A stretch of 32,528 bases of DNA from Candidatus Omnitrophota bacterium (lineage in GTDB: Bacteria; Omnitrophota; Gorgyraeia; Zapsychrales; JANLHA01): contig JAGLHE010000072.1 in assembly GCA_023143685.1 (NCBI GenBank), forward strand, positions 1-32,528, in the 5' to 3' direction. The position numbers and the translations under genes were made by a program. Numbering within the stretch: the stretch's first letter is position 1; each line of letters starts with the position of its first letter. The notes below the pieces were generated by a model, which saw only the letters and a list, made by a program, of their open reading frames with translations, was not told the DNA's origin and did no database searches. This document shows positions 23,949 to 32,267 of the stretch, one piece after another.

Positions 23949-25658
23949 TTATCGCTCACACCAAACCAGCCACTTACCGGTATCGAAATCTATCTTAACT
24001 TGCGCCAAATGCGGGAATGTATCACGCAGAAGAAAAAGGCTCTTGCCTGCATCACTCCTTAAAACAAACACAGCCTTACGCTGTGTGTCACGCAATATTT
24101 TCTTGAGCCTGTCAATCTCATCCTGATTCTGTAACGGATCAACATAAACAACGCTTTGGTCTTTATGGCCGTACAGAGCCTTGATGTAATAAAGCCCCCA
24201 GTTCAAAACAACAAATACGTATGGCCCATTAAACCTCTTGTTTAAATACGCGTTCAACCTGACGTTTGAATGATGGTTCATTTCCTTGTGCGGCAAATAC
24301 GGCAGCCCCGAATACAATTTAACGTTTACAACAAGAAAAACAACCGCCAACAAAAGGATCAATTTATCTCTCCCGCATTTTGCAAAAACACAAGAAAGTT
24401 CGCCTTTCATCTTTGACCGGCTCACATCTTCTATGCGGCCGTGTAGGAAAGTATGGTTGTCTATTTTATACTTTCCTATACTGTGAAAAATCCCAAACAA
24501 CAAAAACGGTAAACTCAAAACCACATGATGCATGGCCCAGACTTTTGGAGAAAAACTCATTATAAAAATTGTCAAAACAAATGCTGATACCCCCGCGACA
24601 ATTCCCCCTACCGGTTCTTTTTTAAGAATCCTCTTCACAAGACCAGCCACAACCAACAACACAACAACAGCCACAAACAAAATACCCCAAATTGTCCACC
24701 CCCTGCTCTCGGGCATCTCAAAAATGTAATGGGCCGCTCTCATCGGATCCATAAAATACGGCGCGATATTTTCTGTGAAATTCCTAAAAGCCTCCTCCAT
24801 GTTCGTCCAGGCAATCCGCGGCGATTGCCGAATAACATAACCATATTTGATCCCCCACCGACTTGATGCGTTGAATAACATCCATCCCAACCCGCCGGCA
24901 ACGGACGCGAGCAACACTCCCTGCGCCAGAAAAAATCTTTTATTACCTTTGGATAATAACGCGGAACGATGAACATAAACTTCATACAGCATTAGGACAA
25001 AGATTCCAGGCAACATAAACAAATACGCCACCTTTATCCAAAAACAAAAAAACAATACCAGGCCAATCCATAAAGGGTAAAGCCAGCTCATCCGGCTTTC
25101 TTTTAACGCCATCATCCACGCTCGTGTTAAACAACAAACCAAAAATACCGAAGTTAACTGAATCGCCGCAACCCCTGTATCCACAACATGCTGAAACGCG
25201 TATGGCATAAAAATAAGCAACCCAAAAAAAGATACAAAAAAATTAATTTTAAAAAGACGGCGGAGACACAAGGCTTGAACCATGAGAAACAGCAATCCCA
25301 AAAATCGCGCGGAATATGGAGAAGGCCACACTTTAAAAAGGGGGAAATAAATCAATCCCGGCGCGCTACCGACATAATCAAACGATCTTAAGGGCCAATA
25401 ACATTCTGAGAAAATCGCCAAGTCATGCACATGACATGCTTCCCGAAACGTGTTTGCTTTATTTAAAGGATAATATAAACAACTTAAGGCATGGTATTGG
25501 ATAAACTCGTCCATGCTAAACGGGACATAGTTAGAGAAGGCAAAAACAAAACCCACAGCAATCGTAACTACTAAAACAATCTGACAAATAATTTTCCAGG
25601 CGGAACCCTGGCCCTTGGGCGTTAGAAAGAAATTTTTTAAAACTTTTTTAAAAGACAT
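23949..25658 (-). CDS. GT-C type membrane glycosyltransferase carrying an in-frame element
   Basis: 569 residues with about ten hydrophobic segments and an early acidic motif in NYVPFSMDEFIQYHAL, in the position of the catalytic Asp/Glu of GT39/ArnT-like transferases that use polyprenyl-phosphate sugars. The substrate is unknown. Residues about 391-423 are encoded by copy 3 of the palindromic element (HSIGKYKIDNHTFLHGRIED and following) and sit in a loop between two membrane segments. The ATG follows the TAA of the flavoprotein directly, so the two are coupled and may share a glycan pathway. Confidence 0.7.
   Translation of the reverse strand: MSFKKVLKNFFLTPKGQGSAWKIICQIVLVVTIAVGFVFAFSNYVPFSMDEFIQYHALSCLYYPLNKANTFREACHVHDLAIFSECYWPLRSFDYVGSAPGLIYFPLFKVWPSPYSARFLGLLFLMVQALCLRRLFKINFFVSFFGLLIFMPYAFQHVVDTGVAAIQLTSVFLVCCLTRAWMMALKESRMSWLYPLWIGLVLFFCFWIKVAYLFMLPGIFVLMLYEVYVHRSALLSKGNKRFFLAQGVLLASVAGGLGWMLFNASSRWGIKYGYVIRQSPRIAWTNMEEAFRNFTENIAPYFMDPMRAAHYIFEMPESRGWTIWGILFVAVVVLLVVAGLVKRILKKEPVGGIVAGVSAFVLTIFIMSFSPKVWAMHHVVLSLPFLLFGIFHSIGKYKIDNHTFLHGRIEDVSRSKMKGELSCVFAKCGRDKLILLLAVVFLVVNVKLYSGLPYLPHKEMNHHSNVRLNAYLNKRFNGPYVFVVLNWGLYYIKALYGHKDQSVVYVDPLQNQDEIDRLKKILRDTQRKAVFVLRSDAGKSLFLLRDTFPHLAQVKIDFDTGKWLVWCER
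24392..24488. mobile_element. Palindromic element, copy 3 (in frame in the glycosyltransferase gene)
   Basis: Nearly identical to copy 2; I see two differences, TCATCTTTGACC for TCATTTTTGACC and GTCTATTTT for GTCTGTTTT. It is inserted in the same reading frame as copy 2 and reads through without a stop. The left end CAAGAAAGTTCGCC is shared with copy 1. Confidence 0.88.
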
Positions 25659-27101
25659 TTAGGAAGATACCCGTTCGGATGATTCACAATATTCGGCATC
25701 CACATTAATTTCCCATAAATCATATGGACTTCCGGGCAGTCGCAAATAGTTGCGCGCAGCAAGGATCCCGCTAATAATAGAATGATCCTGATTATTATAT
25801 TTATACATTCCCCCACGCCCCATCAACATAATATTCTTGAATTCATTCGCGCGGTTTTTTAAAAGGTCATAATGCGGTTGAAATCCCATGTAATAGACAG
25901 GGTATGCCTCTGTTTCACGCAACACCCATGCCTTCTCAACTTGTTCTTGCTTTACAAGTTTTAAATATTCAATCTCTTGCTTCGCAAGATCAATAAGCTC
26001 TTGATCTGACATCTTCCATTCAGCATCATCCTGAAACACAAAATATTCAATACTCAATGCTGTTTTATTTTCATCGCCAGACATCCTGGAAGAGAAATTA
26101 TTATAATTTGCCAGACGCGCGGCCTTTACATCTTGAGAATGCAAATAAATCCACTGGTCCGGAAACAAATCTTTTCCATCGACAAGCAAATTTACCGTAA
26201 TATGATCCCGATAATACAAGGCATCAACTGCCTGCTGCACCCGGGCAGATTCTTCAGGCGCAAGCATCTTAAAAAAATGAGTCATTGGGATACTGCTAAA
26301 AAACTGTTTCGCCTCAACTTTTATCGTCTGCCCTTGCGGGGCCTTAACTTCAACGGAAACAATCCTGTTATCCTTTTGTTCAAAACCAACCACCTTCGCG
26401 CCAAGCATCAACTCCGCTCCTTTTGACACAGCCTCATCACACATCGCCTCATACATCTGCCCCGCCCCTAAAACAGGATAATCAAACTCTTCAACCAAAG
26501 TTTTAATCTGTTGACCACTAGTAATCAAGGCATTCTTTATCACCTCCCGGATATCTAATCCTTTAATCCGCTGCGCAGCCCATTCAGCCCCGATCTCCTT
26601 ACAAGGGATACCCCAGATTTTTTCCGTATACGTTTTAAAAAATGTTTCATATAACTTTCGGCCAAACTTTTGTGTCACCCAATCCTCAAAAGTAAGCGCC
26701 TCCTTTTTCGGCTGAAGGTGTGTTAAAAGATACGAACTCATTACCTGCAAAGACTCTATGCCGCCTAATTTTTTAAGGACATCAAAGGCCTTAACCGGAT
26801 ATTGAAAATAACGATGATTGTAATAAATACGTGTCAGGCGGGAGACAGGATAAAAATCTTCTTTTAACAAGTCATGCCAGAGCTGATTAATTTCTTTGTT
26901 CTTTGTAAAGAAACGATGCGGGCCGACATCAAACCGCGCGCCATCCACCTTTTCTGTCCGCGCCAATCCACCAACAATCGTGTTCTGATCAATAATTAAA
27001 ATATTGGTCGTTCCCCGACGTGTTAATTCAAGCGCAGCACCCACCCCGGCCGGCCCTGCCCCTAAAATACAACATTCATAAGATTTATTTTCAACTGTCA
27101 T
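25659..27101 (-). CDS. FAD-dependent oxidoreductase, UDP-galactopyranose mutase/protoporphyrinogen oxidase-like
   Basis: 480 residues. The N-terminal Rossmann motif CCILGAGPAGVGAALELTRRG and the following ID at about residue 38 bind FAD. IVGGLARTEKVDGARFDVGPHRFF is the amine-oxidase/UGM-type second motif, and MGRGGMYKYNNQDHSI near the C-terminus closes the FAD site. Proteins of this kind near glycosyltransferases often act on nucleotide or lipid-linked sugars. The gene runs directly into the GT-C gene. SD GGGAGGGG precedes the ATG. Confidence 0.8.
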   Translation of the reverse strand: MTVENKSYECCILGAGPAGVGAALELTRRGTTNILIIDQNTIVGGLARTEKVDGARFDVGPHRFFTKNKEINQLWHDLLKEDFYPVSRLTRIYYNHRYFQYPVKAFDVLKKLGGIESLQVMSSYLLTHLQPKKEALTFEDWVTQKFGRKLYETFFKTYTEKIWGIPCKEIGAEWAAQRIKGLDIREVIKNALITSGQQIKTLVEEFDYPVLGAGQMYEAMCDEAVSKGAELMLGAKVVGFEQKDNRIVSVEVKAPQGQTIKVEAKQFFSSIPMTHFFKMLAPEESARVQQAVDALYYRDHITVNLLVDGKDLFPDQWIYLHSQDVKAARLANYNNFSSRMSGDENKTALSIEYFVFQDDAEWKMSDQELIDLAKQEIEYLKLVKQEQVEKAWVLRETEAYPVYYMGFQPHYDLLKNRANEFKNIMLMGRGGMYKYNNQDHSIISGILAARNYLRLPGSPYDLWEINVDAEYCESSERVSS

Positions 27102-27193
27102 AAAATTCCCCTCCCAACACAGGTGATAACCAGTTTTATATCATACTCATCCATCTGCCAGCCGTAGGTGCGGAGCAGTACTTTTTTTGTCAT
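27098..27193 (-). pseudogene. 31-codon ORF resembling the MiaB methylthiotransferase N-terminus
   Basis: It reads MTKKVLLRTYGWQMDEYDIK and then ends after LVITCVGRGIL; the stop overlaps the next ATG (ATGA). The first 20 residues match the conserved start of MiaB-type tRNA methylthiotransferases (K-V-x-x-x-T-Y/F-G-C-Q-M-N-x-Y-D), but the cluster-ligand Cys is Trp here. It is most likely a remnant of a lost gene; a translated leader peptide coupled to the flavoprotein is the alternative. Confidence 0.5.
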
Positions 27194-27206
27194 AACCTAT
27201 TATTCC

Positions 27207-27621
27207 TCATGTGTTTGCAAGAATTTTAAATCTCAAAATATGGGTGTCAAAAACTGTAAAGAAAGGATAATTCCTGAAATCCCGCTTGGGAGTGATCCAA
27301 CCTTTTTGGATCCAGTAATATAAACCTTGCCTTGTCATAGTAAGAAATTTTGCTGTTTGCGTAAGATTGTATTTTTTCATTCTTGCCTGTTTTGCTCTAC
27401 AAATATTTTTCTTATCTGATTTGTCTAAAATTTCTTCAATCTGTTTTTCTTTTTCTTTCTTTTCATCGAGAAGTTGCTTTAAATATCTTTTATCTGCTTC
27501 ATGTAATATTTCAAGAACTCTTTGCGCCCTCCAATGCTCTTCGCTGCCAGGCGGATAAACTGCTTTAATCTTGCCTTGTTTGTTGTAAACAACTAAACTC
27601 TCTTTTTTTAAAATCGTCCAT
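27207..27621 (-). pseudogene. Helix-turn-helix protein gene broken by one base in an A7 tract
   Basis: An ATG at 27621 follows AAGGAG by 6 nt, but its frame stops after 18 codons. Removing one A from the A7 run (27609-27603) joins MDDFKK to ESLVVYNKQGKIKAVYPPGS and gives an open frame of 137 residues to the TGA at 27207. That product has a charged coiled-coil middle and a C-terminal MerR/HTH_17-like part (YNLTQTAKFLTMTRQGLYYW, then IQKGWITPKRDFRNYPFFTV). It may be a real frameshift, a slippage-controlled gene or an assembly error. It lies 41 nt after the CBASS E2 gene on the same strand. Confidence 0.7.
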
Positions 27622-27662
27622 ATGAGACTCCTTTTTTAAAGTTTCTACACGCTCATAGTAAA

Positions 27663-28382
27663 CTAATCTGTCATCTCTTTTATATCACCCTTCTTATTCT
27701 TAGCTTTTTCAATCCAAGTTTTAACGCTTGATTGGGCTTGTTTTAGATTTGAAATTTTAGAACGTAAAACATCATCATTTGCCATACAACATTTTTTGTA
27801 CTTCTTACCACTTTCACATGGACATTTACAATTTCTAACATTTCCCATGCCAGAGTAAATATTCCAAGAAAGAGTATCTTCACAAGAACTAATTGTTTCA
27901 GTAAGCTCTTTATCCTTTTCGATATAACCATTTTTTCCATGAGCATATGCCTTCCACGGCTCTTTCCCTTTAAGCCTATAATACGATTGCCAGAAAAAAT
28001 AGGGAACAACTCTTCTTACTAAGAATTCAAATGCTGAGATGCATGCATCCTCAGGATAGATCCCTAAACAACACGATCCATCTTTAAACATATGAAGATC
28101 CAATAACTTAATATTTTGATCTTTAGCATAATTAATAATTTTTTCTGAACGCTCATATACTTTTGGTAAACGCAGATGAGACTTATTGAAATCTATCTCT
28201 ATTTCATATAAATCTGTAATCGAATTTTCATCATCTTTAAATTCAAGCTCGCCCTTTTTTTCATTATAACAACATATAAAATTAAGAGTGCCCCAAATTC
28301 TTTGATGATTCTCTTCATAATTAAGCTCGGGAAAATATATGGAAATATCTGAACAATCTTCTTTTTTTAACTTAATTGTCAT
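27663..28382 (-). CDS. E2-like (ubiquitin-conjugating-fold) CBASS protein with C-terminal SEC-C motif
   Basis: 239 residues. The central part has the prokaryotic E2 pattern: IEIDFNKSHLRLPKVYER, then LHMFKDGSCCLGIYPED with candidate catalytic C104/C105, then FLVRRVVPYFFWQSYYRLKG and AYAHGKNGYIE with H149. Residues 184-199, NCKCPCESGKKYKKCC, are a SEC-C zinc motif (C187, C189, C198, C199). E2-only (short type II) CBASS systems use such a protein to attach the CD-NTase C-terminus to a target and prime it. The ATG overlaps the CD-NTase stop by 11 nt. The E2 assignment is by pattern; the SEC-C motif is clear. Confidence 0.75.
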   Translation of the reverse strand: MTIKLKKEDCSDISIYFPELNYEENHQRIWGTLNFICCYNEKKGELEFKDDENSITDLYEIEIDFNKSHLRLPKVYERSEKIINYAKDQNIKLLDLHMFKDGSCCLGIYPEDACISAFEFLVRRVVPYFFWQSYYRLKGKEPWKAYAHGKNGYIEKDKELTETISSCEDTLSWNIYSGMGNVRNCKCPCESGKKYKKCCMANDDVLRSKISNLKQAQSSVKTWIEKAKNKKGDIKEMTD

Positions 28383-29352
28383 AAAAAGGCTTACTTACAG
28401 GAACAGTTAATGGGGCAGCTTTTAACAAAGAATTAGTAGTTTCTTTCTCTTTTCCTAAAGGAAACCTATCTCCAAAAATTTTTCTCCAAAATTCAGATGA
28501 TTCTTTCTCACAATCTGAATCAATCGCCTTCTGAGCGTTATCACTAAAAGATGTCAGTTCATTAATTACAGTATCTTTCGAATAACTAGTTAAAAGATCC
28601 TCATCGGTAGGAATCGTTGGTCGATAGCAGGTGAAGTTGGAGTTTAATGATGTTTTGATAGATTTAATTGTTTCTTTCAAAGAGAGATCATCACGATCAT
28701 CATTATAAAAATGGTTACATGCTAATATCGTCAAAATAAAGCCAGAGGGCAACTTAAGGCTGCTATTTTTATCTTCACGAAAGTCCTTCCATGCTTTTAA
28801 ATAACGAATAACTCGTTGTAATTGACCGTTACTATTTGCATCAGAAATATTTTTATCTACCCAATCTTTGAAGGCTTTAGGGTCACTAGGAATGTATCCT
28901 TTTGATTTATGTGTCAACTGAGGAGTATCACCATTTTTTTCAATCCAATAAGAAGGCAGGTCGATATGATGCCCATCTGCATATATCACGCGAACGCAAG
29001 TTGTTTTGTCAACTTCACTTTCGGCATGGTCTTCCACCGCTTTCTTAATTCGATCATGATAGGTGGCAGGCTCTTTCCTATCTGATTCAGGACAGATAAA
29101 ATAGATGCCATCATCCAGATCGTATGGTTCTTTTATCTCTCCATTGGATGTTTCTTTTTTTATCGGATTCAAATTTGTATTTAAAGGGAACGATCCTTGA
29201 GAATAAAATTTAGGAACCTCCCATTCTTTTTCTTTAAAATATTTTCTAATTTTGTCCCGCAACGATTTTCTGTTACTTTTTAGCTTGCTAATCTTTGTAT
29301 CATTGATTCTGATTTCTTTATCAAATTTAGTAAATAATTTACGTGTATCCAT
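28372..29352 (-). CDS. CBASS CD-NTase (cGAS/DncV-like nucleotidyltransferase)
   Basis: 326 residues. It would make a cyclic oligonucleotide on phage infection. The polymerase-beta-type site is visible: G53-S54 in YSQGSFPLNTNL, acidic D78, D80 and D81 in EPYDLDDGIYF, and the third Asp D131 in GHHIDLPSYW. The C-terminus is a flexible tail ending PVSKPFYDN, the kind of tail that E2-like partners act on. I chose the ATG at 29352 because it overlaps the upstream stop (TAATG) and follows GGGAGA. The product nucleotide cannot be told from sequence alone. Confidence 0.88.
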   Translation of the reverse strand: MDTRKLFTKFDKEIRINDTKISKLKSNRKSLRDKIRKYFKEKEWEVPKFYSQGSFPLNTNLNPIKKETSNGEIKEPYDLDDGIYFICPESDRKEPATYHDRIKKAVEDHAESEVDKTTCVRVIYADGHHIDLPSYWIEKNGDTPQLTHKSKGYIPSDPKAFKDWVDKNISDANSNGQLQRVIRYLKAWKDFREDKNSSLKLPSGFILTILACNHFYNDDRDDLSLKETIKSIKTSLNSNFTCYRPTIPTDEDLLTSYSKDTVINELTSFSDNAQKAIDSDCEKESSEFWRKIFGDRFPLGKEKETTNSLLKAAPLTVPVSKPFYDN

Positions 29353-29951
29353 TATTTTTCTCCCTTCAGGATTTTTGAAACTTCTATACAACCTTTTGTT
29401 TGAGGATTACGATTAGTAAAATAATATCCTGGAAGCGTAATGCTATTATTATTCTTCATGATTTTTAAAACATTCATACCATCATGTGGATCAAGGGTAT
29501 CTCCATCTTTGCATGACCCTCGGTTGTGGTAATAAAAATAAAGGTACTGATCACCAACTTCATCAGTTTTTATAAATGCTTCTGTGCTAACTGATTGCGT
29601 GCTGTTTTCATTTTCTTTGCTAAATATTGTTGTAACTTTGATATTTGAACAAGTTTGTTTAATTTCCATTTTGCTGGCTTTTGTTCTATTCTCCTCATTC
29701 CAATAGAAAGATATATTTCCTTCATAATGGCCATTCAAATTAGGAATCGTAGTCATTAAATTAAGTACTGGATATTTCCATAGTATTTTGTCATAAATCG
29801 AAAGAAAGCACATCACGATTGCTGTGGGGCCAATCCCTTGAAGAAAACCATAACCCCAAAATTTTGCAAGAATCCATGATGAAAAAGCCCATAAAAGGCC
29901 TATCCCCGGAATTAACACTTGCGGCTTGTAGTAAGTAAATTTTATTTGCAT
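29352..29951 (-). CDS. CBASS effector, Cap15-like two-helix membrane beta-barrel
   Basis: 199 residues. Two hydrophobic helices at about 11-32 and 36-56 are followed by a beta-rich domain from about 70 (IPNLNGHYEGNISFYW onwards). This is the layout of the S-2TM-beta family (Cap15), whose barrel binds the CD-NTase product and whose helices then disrupt the inner membrane. Its place directly upstream of, and coupled to, the CD-NTase supports this. A strong AGGAGG precedes the ATG. I cannot confirm individual ligand residues. Confidence 0.75.
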   Translation of the reverse strand: MQIKFTYYKPQVLIPGIGLLWAFSSWILAKFWGYGFLQGIGPTAIVMCFLSIYDKILWKYPVLNLMTTIPNLNGHYEGNISFYWNEENRTKASKMEIKQTCSNIKVTTIFSKENENSTQSVSTEAFIKTDEVGDQYLYFYYHNRGSCKDGDTLDPHDGMNVLKIMKNNNSITLPGYYFTNRNPQTKGCIEVSKILKGEK

Positions 29952-30021
29952 GGCACCTCCTGACAGTCTTTGCCTATTTCAGTTTTCATCGTTTCGTAAA
30001 AGGGATGAATAAATTCTTTAG

Positions 30022-30642
30022 TTATTTTATCAACTTATTTAATTCTTCCACCAACAAATGCACGGTTGTGGAAGGTATCATATCCGAAGGATTTAGTTCT
30101 TCGTGTAACTGTAAAAGTTTTTCAGCATTCTTAATTGCGTCGTTTTGATTGGTTAATAAAATGTCATACATTTCTGTGCTGTTTTTTTTATATTTTTTGC
30201 CTAATGCACTTGATAATTTCTCAATGTACTTTTTACGATTAATTCCTGCTGTAAAATATTCAAAATGTAAAACATACCATAACTCAAATGCTTCGTTTGA
30301 ATAGGCAGTTTTAAAGCCATACGAGTCAGCCATTTGAATGGCAGTGTTAAATTGCTCTTTCGTAAAAGAGTCTTTATCAAAAACACACCAAACTTGATCA
30401 TATGGAACCTTGTTTTGTTTTGCTTCTTGGGCTTTCTTTTTTGCGAAAGTAATTAAGGATTTTGTATTAAATCCATCTCCAAGAATTGTGACTTCTGCAG
30501 AGCTTACAGGGAAAGATTTAAAATAATTTGGTTCAGTTTTTTCTCCTTCACAGACAATAAGAATATGTTGCTTTGCAGATCTTGTTGCAAGTTTGCGTTG
30601 TAGTCTAGCTTTATTCTTATGAAAGAGATTATCAGTTCCCAT
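30022..30642 (-). CDS. rloB: RloB-like TOPRIM-domain protein
   Basis: 206 residues from the ATG at 30642, which has GAGGT 6 nt upstream and overlaps the RloA stop by 11 nt; the ATG at 30681 is less likely. The TOPRIM features are LIVCEGEKTEPNYF (acidic E32/E34) and VWCVFDKDSF with D89-x-D91. SNEAFELWYVLHF is the RloB signature. RloA/RloB pairs (the same type as AbiLi/AbiLii) act in phage defence and are distant relatives of OLD nucleases and PARIS. The protein is probably a nuclease activated by the ATPase. Confidence 0.88.
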   Translation of the reverse strand: MGTDNLFHKNKARLQRKLATRSAKQHILIVCEGEKTEPNYFKSFPVSSAEVTILGDGFNTKSLITFAKKKAQEAKQNKVPYDQVWCVFDKDSFTKEQFNTAIQMADSYGFKTAYSNEAFELWYVLHFEYFTAGINRKKYIEKLSSALGKKYKKNSTEMYDILLTNQNDAIKNAEKLLQLHEELNPSDMIPSTTVHLLVEELNKLIK

Positions 30643-31915
30643 AGTTGACCTCAAAATCACGAACGTGTGGAACTGACCCATAAATTCCGCTTAAATAACT
30701 TTTTTCATAGCTTGCATCATTACGAACTTTTTTACCGTTTTTAGGATCTTTAAACTCAACCAAAGAGAACAATTCGCTTGCACCATATTGATCTTTTTCT
30801 GTAAACCAAATTTGGTCTCGGCGGAATAAATCTTTATCTAATACATTTGTATTGTGAGATACAAAAACCAATTGGGCATTATTACGATTCATTTGGGATG
30901 AATTAAATAATTGGCAAATAGCTTTAATCAACTTGGGGTGTAATCGTGAGTCTAATTCATCAACAATGAGGACTTTTCCATCGCCTAAAGTATCAATAAT
31001 CGGACCGCAAAGTTCAAAGAATTTTTGCGTGCCGCGAGATTCATTGTTTAAGTCAAAGTCAATTGTTCCAACGATTTTTCCTTTTGAATCATATTGTTTG
31101 TGGGAAGTTTTTACTTCATTAATAATGACTTTTTCATTTTTTCCGCCCATTTGTTCTGAAATTGCAGCAGGTAGATTATTGGGGCTGATTTCCTTCTCTA
31201 CAATTTTAAAATCATCAATGCCTAAATCGGCTTTTTTAAGAAAGTTTAGAACAATATTTTTGCCGTTTTCTGTGTTGGATAAATGGCAAGTTATAGAGCC
31301 ATATTTTTGGGAATTGATGCCCGAAATGCAATTAAAAGACGAGAACCATTCCATAATATTTTTTGCAATTTCACCATTAAATTGTGCAGATACAGATAAT
31401 AGCAAAGCATTCGGTCTAATACGGTTCGCATCGATTAAAGGTTGTTCGCTTTTAAAATGGCGACTCAATTTAAATTCTTGACCTTTACGAACAAACACTT
31501 CTAGCTCTTGAACGTTTGGGACATAATAAAGCCATTCCTCTGAAACTTCTTTTTCTGTTACTGAAAAACCATATCTGTATTGAGTGTTTTTATGGATAAA
31601 GGTGATTTCAAAGCAGGATGGATTTTTTGCATTTTCTGTGTTTAGCAAAAATCTTTCAACAGGAATTGCTTCTGTTGATTGTGTTTCTTTAGAAGAGTTA
31701 ACAATGAAATTCTTCATAAAACACATGGCTTGAAAGAAATTACTTTTGCCACTTGCGTTTGGGCCGTAAATTGTTGCACTTTTTAACAGCGAAATATTTC
31801 TGGAGGCTTGAAAAGTATTTTTATTTTTGTGTTCTTTCGTTGAAGAAGCGACCAAGCTTAATGTCGTTTCATTCTTAAATGATTTAAAATTCTTAACTGT
31901 AAATTGAACTAACAT
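30632..31915 (-). CDS. rloA: RloA-like AAA/ABC-type ATPase
   Basis: 427 residues. The opening LVQFTVKNFKSFKNETTLSL is typical of OLD/SMC-like ATPases. Walker A GPNASGKS is at 51-58, Walker B KVLIVDELDSRLHP at about 314-327 (D319, E320), and the H-loop LVFVSHNT has H354. It pairs with the overlapping RloB gene. It should detect an infection signal and control the TOPRIM partner. It is the first gene of the defence operon, 29 nt from the predicted transcript start, with AAGGAG upstream of the ATG. Confidence 0.9.
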   Translation of the reverse strand: MLVQFTVKNFKSFKNETTLSLVASSTKEHKNKNTFQASRNISLLKSATIYGPNASGKSNFFQAMCFMKNFIVNSSKETQSTEAIPVERFLLNTENAKNPSCFEITFIHKNTQYRYGFSVTEKEVSEEWLYYVPNVQELEVFVRKGQEFKLSRHFKSEQPLIDANRIRPNALLLSVSAQFNGEIAKNIMEWFSSFNCISGINSQKYGSITCHLSNTENGKNIVLNFLKKADLGIDDFKIVEKEISPNNLPAAISEQMGGKNEKVIINEVKTSHKQYDSKGKIVGTIDFDLNNESRGTQKFFELCGPIIDTLGDGKVLIVDELDSRLHPKLIKAICQLFNSSQMNRNNAQLVFVSHNTNVLDKDLFRRDQIWFTEKDQYGASELFSLVEFKDPKNGKKVRNDASYEKSYLSGIYGSVPHVRDFEVNYGN

Positions 31916-31950
31916 AGTTCTTTTCTCCTTTTTTATGTGAATGTAGAAAA

Positions 31951-31979
31951 ACTATAGCACACAATAAAGAAAATGTCAA
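31951..31979 (-). promoter_or_regulatory. Promoter of the defence operon
   Basis: The minus strand has a perfect -35 TTGACA (31979-31974), a 17-bp spacer and -10 TATAGT (31956-31951). It lies just upstream of rloA and could serve all co-directional genes down to 27207. Confidence 0.6.
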
Positions 31980-31983
31980 TAAT

Positions 31984-31998
31984 TGAGAAAAATTCTCA
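31984..31998. promoter_or_regulatory. 15-bp palindrome next to the defence promoter
   Basis: TGAGAA-AAA-TTCTCA is a perfect 6-3-6 inverted repeat ending 5 bp upstream of the -35 element. It is placed where a regulator could act. The intergenic stretch 31916-32267 otherwise holds only the promoter and the hairpin element at 32181, with no gene. Confidence 0.4.
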
Positions 31999-32180
31999 TA
32001 AAGTGGTTTTTGTGCAGTGGGTTTGGAGAGAAAAATAGGGTTTTAATGTGTGGATATGTATAATTTTAAAACTTACTGTTACTTACTATTCATTATATTT
32101 TACTTCGCCAAAAATTCAACTTATTTCTTTCTATCTCTTTTATACTTAGTCACTTATAGCATTAATCAGTTTCAACAGCA

Positions 32181-32228
32181 TTTCACCATAGAGAGACATA
32201 CGGCCAGCCGTACGTTCGTATGGTGAAA
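32181..32228. repeat. Composite hairpin element at the island edge
   Basis: Outer arms TTTCACCATA / TATGGTGAAA (10 bp) enclose a second stem TACGGC-CA-GCCGTA. The whole could fold as a roughly 48-nt hairpin. It lies 40 bp after the stop of the truncated PAS gene and before the defence operon. It looks like a dispersed palindromic repeat unit, but only one copy is in this window. Confidence 0.6.
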
Positions 32229-32267
32229 CTTTTAGGAGTTATTGGTTTAGTGTTAAGTTCTGACCCA

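Noticed and set aside
27367-27568. Two hydrophobic plus-strand ORFs of about 60 codons
   Set aside because: They are antisense to the charged Lys/Glu coiled-coil part of the broken HTH gene, which on the opposite strand naturally reads as Phe/Leu-rich.
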